Source of the DNA: Vishniacozyma victoriae
Taxonomy: Eukaryota > Basidiomycota > Tremellomycetes > Tremellales > Bulleribasidiaceae
Assembly (NCBI GenBank): GCA_017654735.1
Contig: JADPYG010000088.1
Coordinates: 1,488,001-1,552,000, forward strand
Length of the DNA stretch: 64,000 nucleotides
Direction: 5' to 3'
Part shown: in pieces, positions 33,406 to 44,168 of the stretch
Position numbering within the stretch: the first letter of the stretch is position 1
Layout: each line of letters opens with the position of its first letter
The notes under the pieces: generated by a model
Seen by the model: only the letters and a program-made list of their open reading frames with translations
What the model was told of the DNA's origin: nothing
The model's database searches: none
Translations under genes and position numbers: made by a program

Positions 33406-33891
33406 TTACATTGGTGTTCATGGTTTAGCTCTACACGTTTGGCATGCGTTCGTTGTACATTGGTTCGGTAGCATTGTTGTATTCATCGTGTCTCAAGTTG
33501 TATGAATTAGCTAGTTCCAGACTCATTCTTCCCGTCTATCATCTGGTCTTTGCAATCATCTCATCCATTCTGTTATTCGAATCCCAGCTTATCCCATAAT
33601 CAGTCAGCCCAGTGACGATATCTTGACCGAACCCTGAACTGCAACATCATTTCGAGATTTCATTGTTCACTTTGTCGTTGACTCACTTCTACCCGTCTAC
33701 ACCACACTTGTACCTTGTTCACATAGCCTTTATCAATATCACATAGCCCGTGTCCTGTCAATAGAGATATCTCGATACACCATACGTTCGATCGAATTGC
33801 GCCAGGCGATCAGCTAGTCCAAACGAGCTACGAAAGCCGTTGACTTGTTTCAAACCTTGACCTCGTCACATACCCCAAACTCTACTGCGAC
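33406..33891. other. intergenic region upstream of the forkhead gene
   Basis: No coding exon recognised. It holds the TFIIE beta 3' untranslated region and then A/T- and C-rich sequence with CT-rich patches near 33530-33730. It is taken as promoter and leader of the forkhead-like gene. Confidence 0.35.
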
Positions 33892-35754
33892 ATGCGCCGT
33901 TCACAAACCCGGGTAGACCCACTGGCGGAGCTTCAGACGGAGGGGGCTGGACCCTCAACATCGCCATTGGACGGTGAAACACTCGTAAGTTTACCATTTG
34001 TAAAGGGGATTAGCTCTGGTCGGGCGTCATGGCTCTCTTTATTTGACTCGATATCCTCCTTCCCGCTATTTATGTCAATATGTTTCCCGTCGATACCGCT
34101 CGTTAGCTATGATCAATGCCCCTCCCCAGCTATCAGCTATCAGGTATATATACCTTGACTTCTTTGTCCCAATCCTCATCAACTCATCATCCCTCCAACT
34201 ACCTTTACACCCATTTCAATACTTTCACCTTCGTCGTACGTCTCGTCCTCTCCATTGGTGATTACACCTACATGTCGTCTCTATGTCTTGTCATCACGCT
34301 CACACCCACCTTCCACCACCACCTTCTCCTCGTCGTGTCTTCAAGACCGTACCCCCACCCACTTGCTCACCCCTTCTCTTTGCCGTCGTCGCGGTCCGCT
34401 GTTACTTACCACCACTTCCACCTTGTTTGGGACTTTGCTGACGCGTAGCTCGATACCAATTTCGAAGACGACAACGACAAGATGCTCAGGAAACTTGACA
34501 ATCCACGAAGGATCAGTCCACTTGTGAGTACACGAATCGATTGTTTCAATTAGTCACTGATCCTATAGGCTACCAACTCGTCAATCGTAGCAGTGAGTAT
34601 TCTCGCTACCTATCACTGCTTAGAGCTTACAATTCAGCGTCTTTCACCACGATCACCCCTGCAGGAGTCTCGACAAGCCAATCGAAACCCCTTCCCAACT
34701 CCCGTGTCCAACTCGCCCACCTCGCGATACTCGAGCGCATACCCCCCTCCCCCTGCCTTTGCTGATTCTCACTATCAACGATATACCAGGGAGACATTGG
34801 CAGAGAGGTCCACCATGTCTCTCGAGACTTTGAAGGAAGCCGCCGTCTATGTTGACAGCTTGAGCCTCCGCACCGCCCTTCACTCGCCCCTCTCGCAGAG
34901 TGGCCTCTCCACCGACGGCAGTGGTAAATCCTACAGTCCCGTGTCCTCGGCCTCATCCAGTCTTACCTTCGATGAATTCGCTTCGATTGTGGCTCAGTCC
35001 AAGAGGTCGCCAGTCCTTGGTAAGCTAGTCTTACCACAGACCGAGAACGACTCGCCCGTGTCAGACGAGACCTCCCGAGAAGCCGCTGCCATCTTGATGT
35101 CGGTAGCCGAGGACTCCGAGTCGCTCGCCCCTCGACGAACCCAAAGGACCTCCCGGCCCACCGGCAAGGCCGCCTCGCCCCCACCCAAGGCCTCCAGGTC
35201 GGAGGGCAAGAAGGCCAAGACTGCAGGTACGCCCTCGGCGAAGGTTCAAGGTGACCCTGCTCCCAAGAAGCAGAGGAAACCCTCGCTCCGGCTCAAAGAC
35301 CCAGTCGAGGGGGCAATCGACGGTGTCGGTATGGCGCCCCAAGGTCTCACGTACAAGGCGATGATCGTCGCCACCATCAGGGAGCATGGCGGTCCTATGC
35401 GAGTATCCCAGATCTTTGAAGCTTGGCAGAGAAAGTGGCCTTTCTACGCGAATATGACCCGGGAGGACCACCTCGAGTCTCTAGACAATTCTATCAGACA
35501 CACTTTGAGTTTGAAGCAGTCTAAGTGAGTCATCCATGTCTTACCTTGTTTCGTCCCATGAGCCGCTAATGATTAGGTCGCTCTTCCAACTTCACCCAGA
35601 CGAGCAGTATCCAGACCTCCTCGCAGCTGAAAAGGCGATGGGTATCAACAACACCGGCGGATGGTGGTCAATCATCCCCGGTCGAACCATCGAGAACCAC
35701 TCCAAGCTTGCGGCCCAGGAACGAAAGCCTAAGGTGACCAAGAAGCAGGACTAG
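33892..35754 (+). CDS. divergent forkhead (winged-helix) transcription factor
   Basis: A nuclear regulator inferred from a C-terminal winged helix: TYKAMIVATIREHGGPMRVS, then WQRKWPFYANMTREDHLESL, then DNSIRHTLSLKQSKSLFQL and GGWWSIIPG. The NSIRHxLSL recognition helix and the WWSI wing match forkhead domains, but a longer insert sits before helix 3. The N-terminal part is Ser/Pro-rich with SVAEDSESLAPRRTQRTS, and basic clusters (KKQRKPSLRLK) precede the domain. Exons: 33892-33984, 34449-34523, 34569-34592 (24 nt), 34638-35526 and about 35578-35754. The first intron is 464 nt, about ten times the local norm. ATGs at 34481 or 34805 could also serve as starts. Ends VTKKQD. Confidence 0.78.
33985..34448 (+). 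promoter_or_regulatory. long promoter-like first intron of the forkhead gene
   Basis: Bounded by GTAAGT and GCTGACGCGTAG, so it is a proper intron. Inside is a perfect 14-bp palindrome AGGTATATATACCT at 34142-34155 containing a TATA-like core, followed by some 250 nt that are pyrimidine-rich, as leaders are in this genome. An internal promoter giving a shorter isoform from ATG 34481 is possible. Open frames inside the intron look like compositional by-products. Confidence 0.4.
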
Positions 35755-36009
35755 ATTGTCATCTATATCTAGCTGCTCGCTTCATATGGCTTGAGGCTTG
35801 TGTTTGTTGTACAATGTTTGTTAGGTTGTAGATTGTACTGCATTGCATTAGCGCTTCATTATGTATTGCATGGTCTCTGTTTGCTGTGTATGTGATTCCC
35901 TTCCGTTGGTCGGGTTTACAAATGCGAGCTCTCCAATAACTGCCAGATGGGATATAAATCAAACGCGAGCAATGTTAAAACCATTCGGCATGATATCATA
36001 GCAACGGAT

Positions 36010-36120
36010 GCATGACGCATGGGCTCAAACTAGATCTTTCTGCATTAGCCATTGCCCAATCCCGTATCATCATCCGCAGGTAGTCACAGTGATCGATAAT
36101 ACTCCCGTCCTACCCCACTC
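36010..36120 (-). pseudogene. decayed tandem copy of the chitin synthase 3' end
   Basis: This stretch aligns, with about 80% identity by eye, to 36151-36264, which is the last part of the chitin synthase gene and its stop. Read on the minus strand the real end encodes [20 protein letters not shown]. The copy reads PADDDTGLGNG, then a stop, then CRKI-stop. The two stop positions are 141 bp apart, so this is a tandem duplication unit that has since decayed. It lies in what would be the 3' untranslated region of the intact gene. Confidence 0.8.
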
Positions 36121-36170
36121 ATTGTCTCGATTTGACTGCTGATCTCATGAGAATGATGCATTGGCTCTAA

Positions 36171-39100
36171 CTAGATCTTTCTGCCGTAACCATTGCCCCA
36201 TCCTGTATCATCATCTGCAAGTGGTCCAAGTGGTCCATAACGGTCCCGTCCAGCTCCACCACTCCTTTTCTTTGCATGTCCACCTCCAGCTCTTGACTCT
36301 ATAGATGAAGAGACCGAGTTACCCGAGTCCGGCATGGGCACGTTCTGATCTGGTACATATGGTCGTACAGGTGCACGATTTAATGGTGATGATACATATT
36401 GATGACCATTTGGTAGAGATGGTGGATGTGGATTTGGATGTGAACGGAATGCAGCTGGTGGTGCGTCGAATCCAGAGTCGAGGATCGCGGCCATTTCATC
36501 CATCCCTAATGTCTTGCCTCCTGCCGTTTGGGGTGGCAAGGCGATAGGCGGAGGAGGGAATGACGGGTTATGTTCATTGTACTTGATATTAGCTTGTTCT
36601 CGAGAATATACTGGCAAGCTTACCCCTCCGATCTCTGCACCCCAAATATCTTCTTCACCACTAAACACACTTCCAGCATCACTCTCGTATTCACTCCGAA
36701 TCCGGTTTTGTTGATATCCAGGCGTAAGTCCATATTGACCATGACCACCATCACTACTATTCGAATCATGGAATCCACCATTACCGAATTGTCTTTCGAA
36801 ATCCCTTCTACGCCTTTCTTCTCGTTTATGTTTTCGTAACCTTGATTTCTCCCAATCTTCCCATCGACGAAGTGGGATGGTAGTTCCATCAAATACGGCG
36901 GTCTTGTCATCATGTCCCTTGGATCGGAGTTCTCCTTCGACTCGTCTATTCATCAGTGTGTTGTCCTCTGCCAGTCAGGGGTGACATACCTCGTTTCTCC
37001 CCATGAGAAATCATCAAAGTGCCAGAATGAATACACTGGTAGGACGAAATTCCAAATAGGTAAAGCGAGAAGATAGACCAACATCCAAGCGACATAGATC
37101 ACTTTTCTCGTGGTGATGAGAATCAAAACAGCCGGTAAACCAAGAACGGCAGCGAGAAGCATAAGAGGGATAGCCTCCTGGAAAGAGGTAGGCGGTGTGA
37201 TGATAGAATTGACGATCAACGCTCCCGTCAAACAAATGGCGACTGGCAAGACCACCGTTCCGACTAGGTCCATAAAGACAACAAACTGCATCGAAAAGCA
37301 GAATGTTCCACAGAGATTCCGGACCCGAACCAATTCCATCAAGTTGTGTACTGTCGAGTTGATCCATCGACGACGCTGTGAGAGGAGGACTGAGAACGTA
37401 TCGGGAGCGACGGTCCTACATCTAGCTTGGGGTAGGAAGATGTTCTTTCGTCGAGGGAAAGTCCGCAGTAGGATAGTCGACAAGAATCGATCTTCACCTA
37501 GTAAGAGCAAATTCTTTTGATGTAACGTCGAGACCTCCGACTGCGAGTATTCCCTAACGATCTCCGGCTTGACCAGGATAGGTACCCAATCCGTCTCGGC
37601 ATCTTTCCTAGCTTTGATCCTGTACATGGAGAAACAACCAGGTAGACATGTAACACCACCAAATACTGATTCGAAAGCTTTGACGAGATGATGCGATATA
37701 AAGTATTCGTAGACTTGGATCATCGTTACCCAAGATTGACGTTTATTGGCGATTCGAGTCTCTCCACATACGCCCATGATGGCATTGTCGGCGTGCATAC
37801 AGTTGACGAGATGTTTGAGCGAATCGGGGTAGATCTTTGTATCGGCGTCGACCTGCCATCAGCGCCTCTCGCAATCACGAGATAGTGGGACTTACCATGA
37901 GACAAACCTCAAAGTAGTCCGGGGTGACGCCCATCAAGGTCTGGATCTTTCTAAAGATATCGAAATCCAAAGGCGACATCCGGTCATTATACGTGACTCG
38001 AGAAAAGAAGTTCATGAGGATCAATTGCGAATCCCTCTTTCCCCTGTTTCCAGGTTTCTTATCCTTTGCCTCCCCTGGCATACCGCACTTGACAACGATG
38101 ATGGTAGGTGTTCGATGACCGTTTTTGGTAACTATCATCAGCTCGATCCTTGACCACAAGGTGGTAGTGACATACCCATGTGACCAGCGTAAATCATTGC
38201 CCTGTTTTCCCTCTTGGCTCCACTACCCACAGCGATGTAGCCCATGGGCATTGGGTTCCCATATCTCGGATCGGCTTCTAGCATCGAAACACAAACATCC
38301 GGTGTACTCTGCTTCTCTCCATGACCAGTGATCATTCCATCACAAACGATCCAAATCAATTTCCTAGCATCCGAGTAATTTGTCGAGGCAATTGATTCTA
38401 CTGTTCCTCTGATGGAGTCCTCGCCTTCGGAATAACAAGTCACTAGGCAGACGGCAAACAACTCTGCGCCAATTCGGGTGAGATTGATGAGTGGGTCGGA
38501 AGATTGAGCCATGGTCGTATCGAGATTCTTGCCGTTGGGGCGATTTTGCTTGAGTTTCTTGGGTCCTGCCCATGGTGCTGTTCCGGTTCGGTTGTTGACG
38601 GATACATTGGCACCTTCTGGCATGACTGCTGGCGAGATTGCGTTCCTTCCTAAATCACGAGGTGGCCGGACCAGCCTAGCCGAAATGAACCAATTGAAGA
38701 TACAAGCCATTGCGAATCGGACAAAGACGACACCAAGAATGACGGTCAAGGAGACATACAAAAACAGCGAAGCGACGAAACATCCAGGTGCGATCTTGTC
38801 GATTCGTCCAGCTAGGTATCGAGTTTGTAGACAAGGAATGGCTTGCTTGGTAATGTCGTTATGGTGAAATAACATGGTAGCGTCTTTGCCTGATGTCGAT
38901 TGATTCCTTAGGACTTGACGAATAGCGAAATCAACCTCGTCGTTGGGTATAACATCGGGATTGGCGGTCATGTAGGGGGATAAATTGATGACTAGTCCAT
39001 CAAGGACTAGATATCCAGGCATCTTGGCCACTTGTTCCCAACTATATCCAATCTCTAGATCCGTCGTCTGTATCCGTAGAGCTCCAAATGTAGCATCATT

Positions 39101-39796
39101 CAATTGCGGTAGCTCACAGGCTTGCAATTGACCCTTTTCTGAAGCCGGCTGGGTGGTGCCCGTGCGACATAATGGTGTGGTTGCGTATCGTTTGTCAGAG
39201 GTACATTTTGGGTAGTCTGATGCTTGTCGTTTGAATAGATTTGTGATATCCTGTCCGGGCATTTGCTTGGATATGGCGTAAAAGTCGACATGTTCCTGCG
39301 TGAGTGACGATGAAACGTTGACGACCTTGCCAGCGACACCGAGGGTCATGGCATCCGTTCCTAATCTCCTGAACTGATTATCCGTCTCTCCTTCTGGACA
39401 CAATGCCCTCTGTAACCCCATGGTCGCGAATCCAACAACAGCTCCGAGCAATATAGCAATCCAGCATAGTGTAATTTTCTCTCTCCAAGCCTGCCGACTT
39501 TGTTTCTCCTTGATTCCAAACATTTTCAATAATGCAGGTGGTGCCCACCATGTCGTTGCATACGACCAGATCACCCACCAATTCCATTCCCCTCCGCAAC
39601 ATCCTTGGTTACCAGGTGATCCGGGTCCATCTCCATCGGAAAAGTGGGTAGGGGGAGGAGCGATAAGTGGTGCAGGTGCGATATGACGTTCCGGACGTGT
39701 AAGAGTCTTTGAGCGTTTCAAAGTAGGTGCTCGTTGAGGTAAAGGCTTAGCGGAAGAGTATGGGAGTGGTACATCTTCAAATCGAGTTCCACCCAT
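36171..39796 (-). CDS. class IV chitin synthase
   Basis: Transfers GlcNAc from UDP-GlcNAc into chitin at the plasma membrane (GT2). About 1,170 residues in some five exons. The N-terminus has hydrophobic helices ([40 protein letters not shown]) and a cysteine-bearing luminal region between. The class IV opening is [18 protein letters not shown] and IWIVCDGMI. Catalytic elements follow: EVCLMVDADTKI (donor Asp), [25 protein letters not shown] and SQRRRW (37364-37378), all intact. C-terminal helices and then a disordered tail rich in Asp/Ser and Pro end [12 protein letters not shown]. Class IV enzymes correspond to yeast Chs3 and make bulk wall chitin, often the substrate for chitosan. Convergent with the forkhead gene; a decayed copy of its tail lies downstream. 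Confidence 0.93.
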
Positions 39797-40531
39797 CGGT
39801 GCGGCGAGCCAGAGCGTATAGACAATTGAGGCCGACGGCTAGGGAAAAGTCGCGTCTAAGGAGCGTGCTGGAATGAATGTAGTAGTGTGTCGGGCGTAAT
39901 GAATTGCGTATACGTATGCGATATGAATCGATGAAGAGTTCGAAATGACTCAAGTATGTGAAACAGCAAGTAGACAAGCAAAGCAAAAGTAAAGGGAGGT
40001 AACAAGCTTGGACCTGGAACTAGTAGTCTCGTAGCCCTGCCACGAGGTATTTTAGGTATGAAAATCGACCAGAGTCCGGCTGGTTCGAGATTCTAAGATG
40101 ATGTATCGTCACTGTCGTTCACAATGTATTTCGTGGTAGTCGTATTCGGTATAGTCGTTGATAAGAGAGAGAAGTATGGGAGTATGGATATAGATGGTGA
40201 ATGAACAAGAGCCAGTTTAACGTATATGGGAGGGACAAGCGAAACCTAATTCCCTACGTTATACAGTAATTTACCCTGAATATAGTGGAAACAAGAGACG
40301 CGTCTTTTAATCAAGGATCAACGAGGGAGGGAAAGAAAGCAAGGGTGTCGATCCTTTTAATTCAGGTTTCAATAAGGTCAAAGCAGAATAGCTCAAGAGT
40401 GATGAGGGGCAGGGTGATGACCCATGGATACCATGGTAATCAATAAGCCACCCAGGGGGTGAAGGATCGACATGCAACGCCACTGGCCAATTGGCCATGG
40501 TCTATATTCTATTTCTACCATTCTAGCATTT
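39797..40531. promoter_or_regulatory. chitin synthase promoter and trehalose phosphorylase 3' flank
   Basis: No coding exon found. Both neighbours are on the minus strand, so the region holds the trehalose phosphorylase 3' end (nearest 40531 is its stop) and the chitin synthase promoter/leader (nearest 39797). A GACGCGTC palindrome (MluI-box-like, as in G1/S genes) lies near 40296. A tRNA B-box-like GGTTCGAGATTC at about 40082 has no matching A-box. Confidence 0.4.
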
Positions 40532-43143
40532 CTAGATAATTTCACCTTGACCCTCCTTGAGATCATCCCCCATGACCATCTTCCATACGTTGTCTCCGTC
40601 TCCAGTCTCGAACCCATACTGCTCACCAACTCCTTCAAGTGGAGTCTTGAGGACCTGTGTCGCAAGATACATCCATTTAGTTGCATTACCCACCGTCCAA
40701 AAGTCTTCGCTTGTCGATCCTAAGCCTCCGTTGATCTGGGGTACAGGCTCATCGTACTTTTCGACCCACTCATCAGCTGCAGTGTTCGGGTGTATCTTAT
40801 GCGAGTCGCCAGTCAAGGACTTCTTGCCGGTATGGAAGTCGAACAACAGGTTGGCTACAGCATCGATATCATCGGTAGGAACGATCCAGCCATTATGCCC
40901 GTCTTTCACCTGCAATGGGATTCCTCCAGCATCATAGACGATGACAGGCACGCCTTTGTTGATGATCTGCGGATTCAGCTCTGAGCGTATGTATCAAACT
41001 TACCTCGGTGACCTTGACTTCGAATCCTTCTCTGGTCGAAAGCTGAGTCCCGACCCAAGCGCCCTGCATGATTGCACCCAATAGACCGTCACTCTGCTCA
41101 TCAGCTTGAGCTACATGCCAGCACTCACAGGAGGAGCCCTGACGATCGCTACGTCTTCTTGGATGTCTCTGAATTTGTCCAACATCTACGTAATCAGTTT
41201 CGCTTGCGTGAATGCTCACTTCTTCAAGTCTCTCACTATACTTGTCAGCTTGATAACTGGGGGAGCATGGGGACTTACACGATCATAGCTCCATCGGGAT
41301 CATCCACACTCCCATGACCCATCAGGATTAATTGCGGGCCCAACTCCTCGCCTGACTCTTTCAACTTCTCTCGGAATTGTCGGTATGCTTCGAGCAGCTG
41401 ATCATACCCCTTTGACGGATCAAATCGAGCCACCTGGCAAATATATCCCCTATCCCAATCGATCGTGTTTCCACATTGCTTCTTCGATAGCGAGTTGAAG
41501 ACCTGTCGATAGTACTGGACACTAGAAGATCCAAAGGGTTTGTTCAATCCGTCAAGGGGACTACCCATTAGCTGAGAGATCAGGATCGACGTACTCGGTC
41601 GATGGAGCCATGTAGAGGACCGGTAATGTCTCCCTGACATTCTTGGGCACAAAGAACTTGACGGGATGCTATTCTTCAGCTGAATCACTCGGTATGCCTT
41701 ACTGCTAAGAACAAGTCGACGTGTTGGATGAAATTGAATAGGTAATTCCAAGTTCGAGATTGAGGTGTCGAGGGATCATCAGTCAAGCTTGACTGGACTA
41801 TCTGTCAGCTCCAGCGGCGATGGACCACTTACTTTGGATATGAGATCGGAATATGATCTTGGCGTCTGGCCTCTTCTTCTTGATGATGGGTATGAGGGGT
41901 GCCACTGCCGATCAGCCCTCTCCTGATTCTCAACCTTACGCTGCGGATCATCAATGACGATCAAGTCTGAATCAATAGCTCCATTTGTCCAGAAGTTCTC
42001 ATCTATCATCAGCACAATGCCTTTTGAGGTAACGTACAATTCTGCTCGGTCCAGATTTCAAAGTTCCTCTTATCCTCATCAGTCATCTCTACCTCTTCCT
42101 CAGCCACACCTTGCAGGACGTTGTGGATCTTTCGCTTGGTGATATCGAATATAGCTGGGTGACCTTCTGGCACGAACCACTTGACGTTCAGGCCTGATAA
42201 CTTCCAGAGCCTGATGAAAGCGTGTCTCATTAATGCTACACCACCCCCTGAAAATCAATGGTTGATTGCTTGGGTGACATACCCTGGGGAGTTGCTGAGA
42301 AGTAGTGAATCGAGGTCTTCTTTTCTCGGAGATGTCGGACTAGTTTGTTGTATCTAGCCCAAAGCTATTATCAGCGTCCGGTGAAGCAAAGGCTTACTTC
42401 TGGACTGGTACTCTGCTCATACTGGGTAATTGAGCATAGCTTGACCTCCCCGCCTGAATCTACTAGCACCTGATGGTCTCTTGGATCAACACCGACTGCG
42501 GTGGCTGTATGAGTTGCCTATCCATCAGTCCAGTCGTGTAAAAGGAGGACACTAGACTGACGGGATGAAGGTTCTTGATACCAGCACTTATGGCTGAAGA
42601 GGCGCTCGCTTCCGGTGAAGGGATAGGTAGTCTATCAAAGATGGCTGTGGCGGGAGTCGTCACCAGACTAGGAGTCAGCTGGTCCTTTGCGTCTACTCAC
42701 GGAATAGCATCCAAGTGGAGCCAGATGGTAGCAAAAGTCTCGATCCCATCGTGGTCAATCAGCTCTTCGGGGAACGGCTCAGCCATAGCAATCATGCAGA
42801 CCTACCATCAGCATTAAGCTTGCCAAACTGGACTCACTTTGACATGTCGCTCTTTCTCATACTGCCTCACTTTCCCTAGAACCTCCTTGCTGACCCGCTT
42901 GACCTCCTCCTTTAAGCCATTCTGGTCATTACCAGCAGTAGTGACAAGGGTAGTAAATGTTTCACTCTCTACTACACCCGTCCCATCGTGTACGACCATT
43001 GCATATTCCAATTCCCTCTTTGCATCTTTATCGTCTGGCTGTGGACGTAACTTGAATGCCAAGCCTAGAAAGGATTCTTCAATCTCTCGAGTGACGAATG
43101 AGTTCCGAGTGGACCTCCTCGATAGCTGACGGAGCGGTGACAT
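40532..43143 (-). CDS. retaining trehalose phosphorylase (GT4, CCG-9/TSase family)
   Basis: A cytosolic GT4 enzyme interconverting trehalose + phosphate with glucose 1-phosphate + glucose, typical of basidiomycetes and homologous to Neurospora clock-controlled gene 9. About ten exons. Recognisable parts: LREKKTSIHYFSATPQG (acceptor-side loop), VALMRHAFIRLWKLSGLNVK, FWTNGAIDSDLIVIDDPQ, DRGYICQVARFDPSKGYDQL (nucleotide-domain start) and LGPQLILMGHGSVDDPDG. The GT4 E-x7-E motif is EGFEVKVTE, then KGVPVIVYDAGGIPLQVKDG. The C-terminus is KMVMGDDLKEGQGEII. The start MSPLRQLSRRST is basic. It shares a promoter region with the I9 inhibitor gene. Trehalose turnover links it to stress and spore germination. 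Confidence 0.88.
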
Positions 43144-43451
43144 GCTTGATCACTCTGTTTGACAGCAGAATAGAAGGAGAGAGTTTGAACTCGACCTTCG
43201 TCGTCCCCTTTGTTCTGTTCAATACCCTCCTTATCCTCCCCTATCTCAGTAATCCCTCAGGCTTCGGTGGATAGGGAGGGGGTCAGCACTTGAGTTGCAT
43301 GTGGGGTAATTGCGGGGTGAACGGCGTCATCGATGATCCATGCCCGGGCCGAAAGGAAGTTACACCTTATTCCCACCCCCATTTAAGTCAACCTCATTAC
43401 CCCACTGTGCATCGTCATCACTCGAGTTACTCACTCTATACACCACAGCAT
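43144..43451. promoter_or_regulatory. divergent promoter trehalose phosphorylase / I9 inhibitor
   Basis: A 308-bp head-to-head region with several CCCC/GGGG tracts (for example AGGGAGGGGG near 43275 and ACCCCCATTTAAG near 43376), resembling stress-response element cores. An ATTTAA TATA-like element precedes the inhibitor start by about 70 bp. Shared stress control of both genes is plausible, not shown. Confidence 0.4.
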
Positions 43452-43915
43452 ATGCTCAGTTTTGCTAAACTTACTTTAATCGGACTACTATCAATAACAA
43501 CTGTAGTCATGGCATCAGGAAACAAGGACGGTATGTCATCCATCCCTTCCAATATGAGGAAACAAGTGTGGAGGGTGGCAAGCTAAAGCTCAGTAATCGT
43601 TTCATTCCAGAAATCCACTTCTGAAGAGGATAGGAATAATGCAGTCAAGGAATTAGAATCCAAGGGCGCAAAGATTGTCAAGGACAACAACAAGCATTCC
43701 AACAGTAAGTCCTTTTCTCCAGCAGGATACAGTATCGGGCTGATAAGGCAGTCATGCCATTTGTCGTTGTCAATGTTGGCGAGCAGCAGGTACAGGAACT
43801 CCAGTCTTCATTCGCTGGCCATAATGTTGTCAAGCATGTGGGTGAGTGTATCCTTGCCTTTAGATTGAACCCAGCTGACTCTGTAGAGGAGGACAAGCAG
43901 ATGCATACACAGTAG
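43452..43915 (+). CDS. stand-alone secreted I9 (Pbi2-like) proteinase inhibitor
   Basis: About 103 residues in four exons. A signal peptide (MLSFAKLTLIGLLSITTVVMA) precedes the I9 core: DVIVSFQKSTSEEDRNNAVK, then LESKGAKIVKDNNKHSN, IMPFVVVNVGEQQVQELQSS and VVKHVEED. This beta-alpha-beta fold is the same as the propeptide of subtilisin-like proteases and as yeast Pbi2 and Pleurotus POIA1, which inhibit proteinase B-type enzymes. Those free inhibitors usually have no signal peptide, so the secretory start is noteworthy. No protease domain follows; the frame ends QMHTQ. Head-to-head with trehalose phosphorylase and convergent with ARP3. Confidence 0.82.
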
Positions 43916-44168
43916 ATAGGTCGTGTCGTGTTTTTGAGAATGTATGGTTGTATGCGATTCTAAGCTCAGAGTCTGCAAAAGGACAACCATAGACAGTGCC
44001 TCGGGCTGCTGAATACTTCGATGTCTAAGCGTTGTACAGGGCGATATACTGCCTTGTATCTGAGGACGGCATGGGGTGATGAATGATACCGCTGCCGCTT
44101 CCTTTGTATAAAGCGCAGCTCATAGCTCATGACCGGACCTTCTGTATTCTTGCATATAACAACCGAGA

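Noticed and set aside
33361..33507. Hydrophobic C-terminal extension of TFIIE beta
   Set aside because: It arises from reading through the last intron; splicing at 33373 gives the expected short tail GIDFSKDYER.
34043..34448. Several 70-110 residue frames on the plus strand
   Set aside because: They lie in the long forkhead intron, are Ser/His/Leu/Pro-biased from pyrimidine-rich DNA, and show no domain.
40075..40100. tRNA B-box-like GGTTCGAGATTC
   Set aside because: No A-box, no cloverleaf pairing and no T-run; most likely chance in the chitin synthase promoter.
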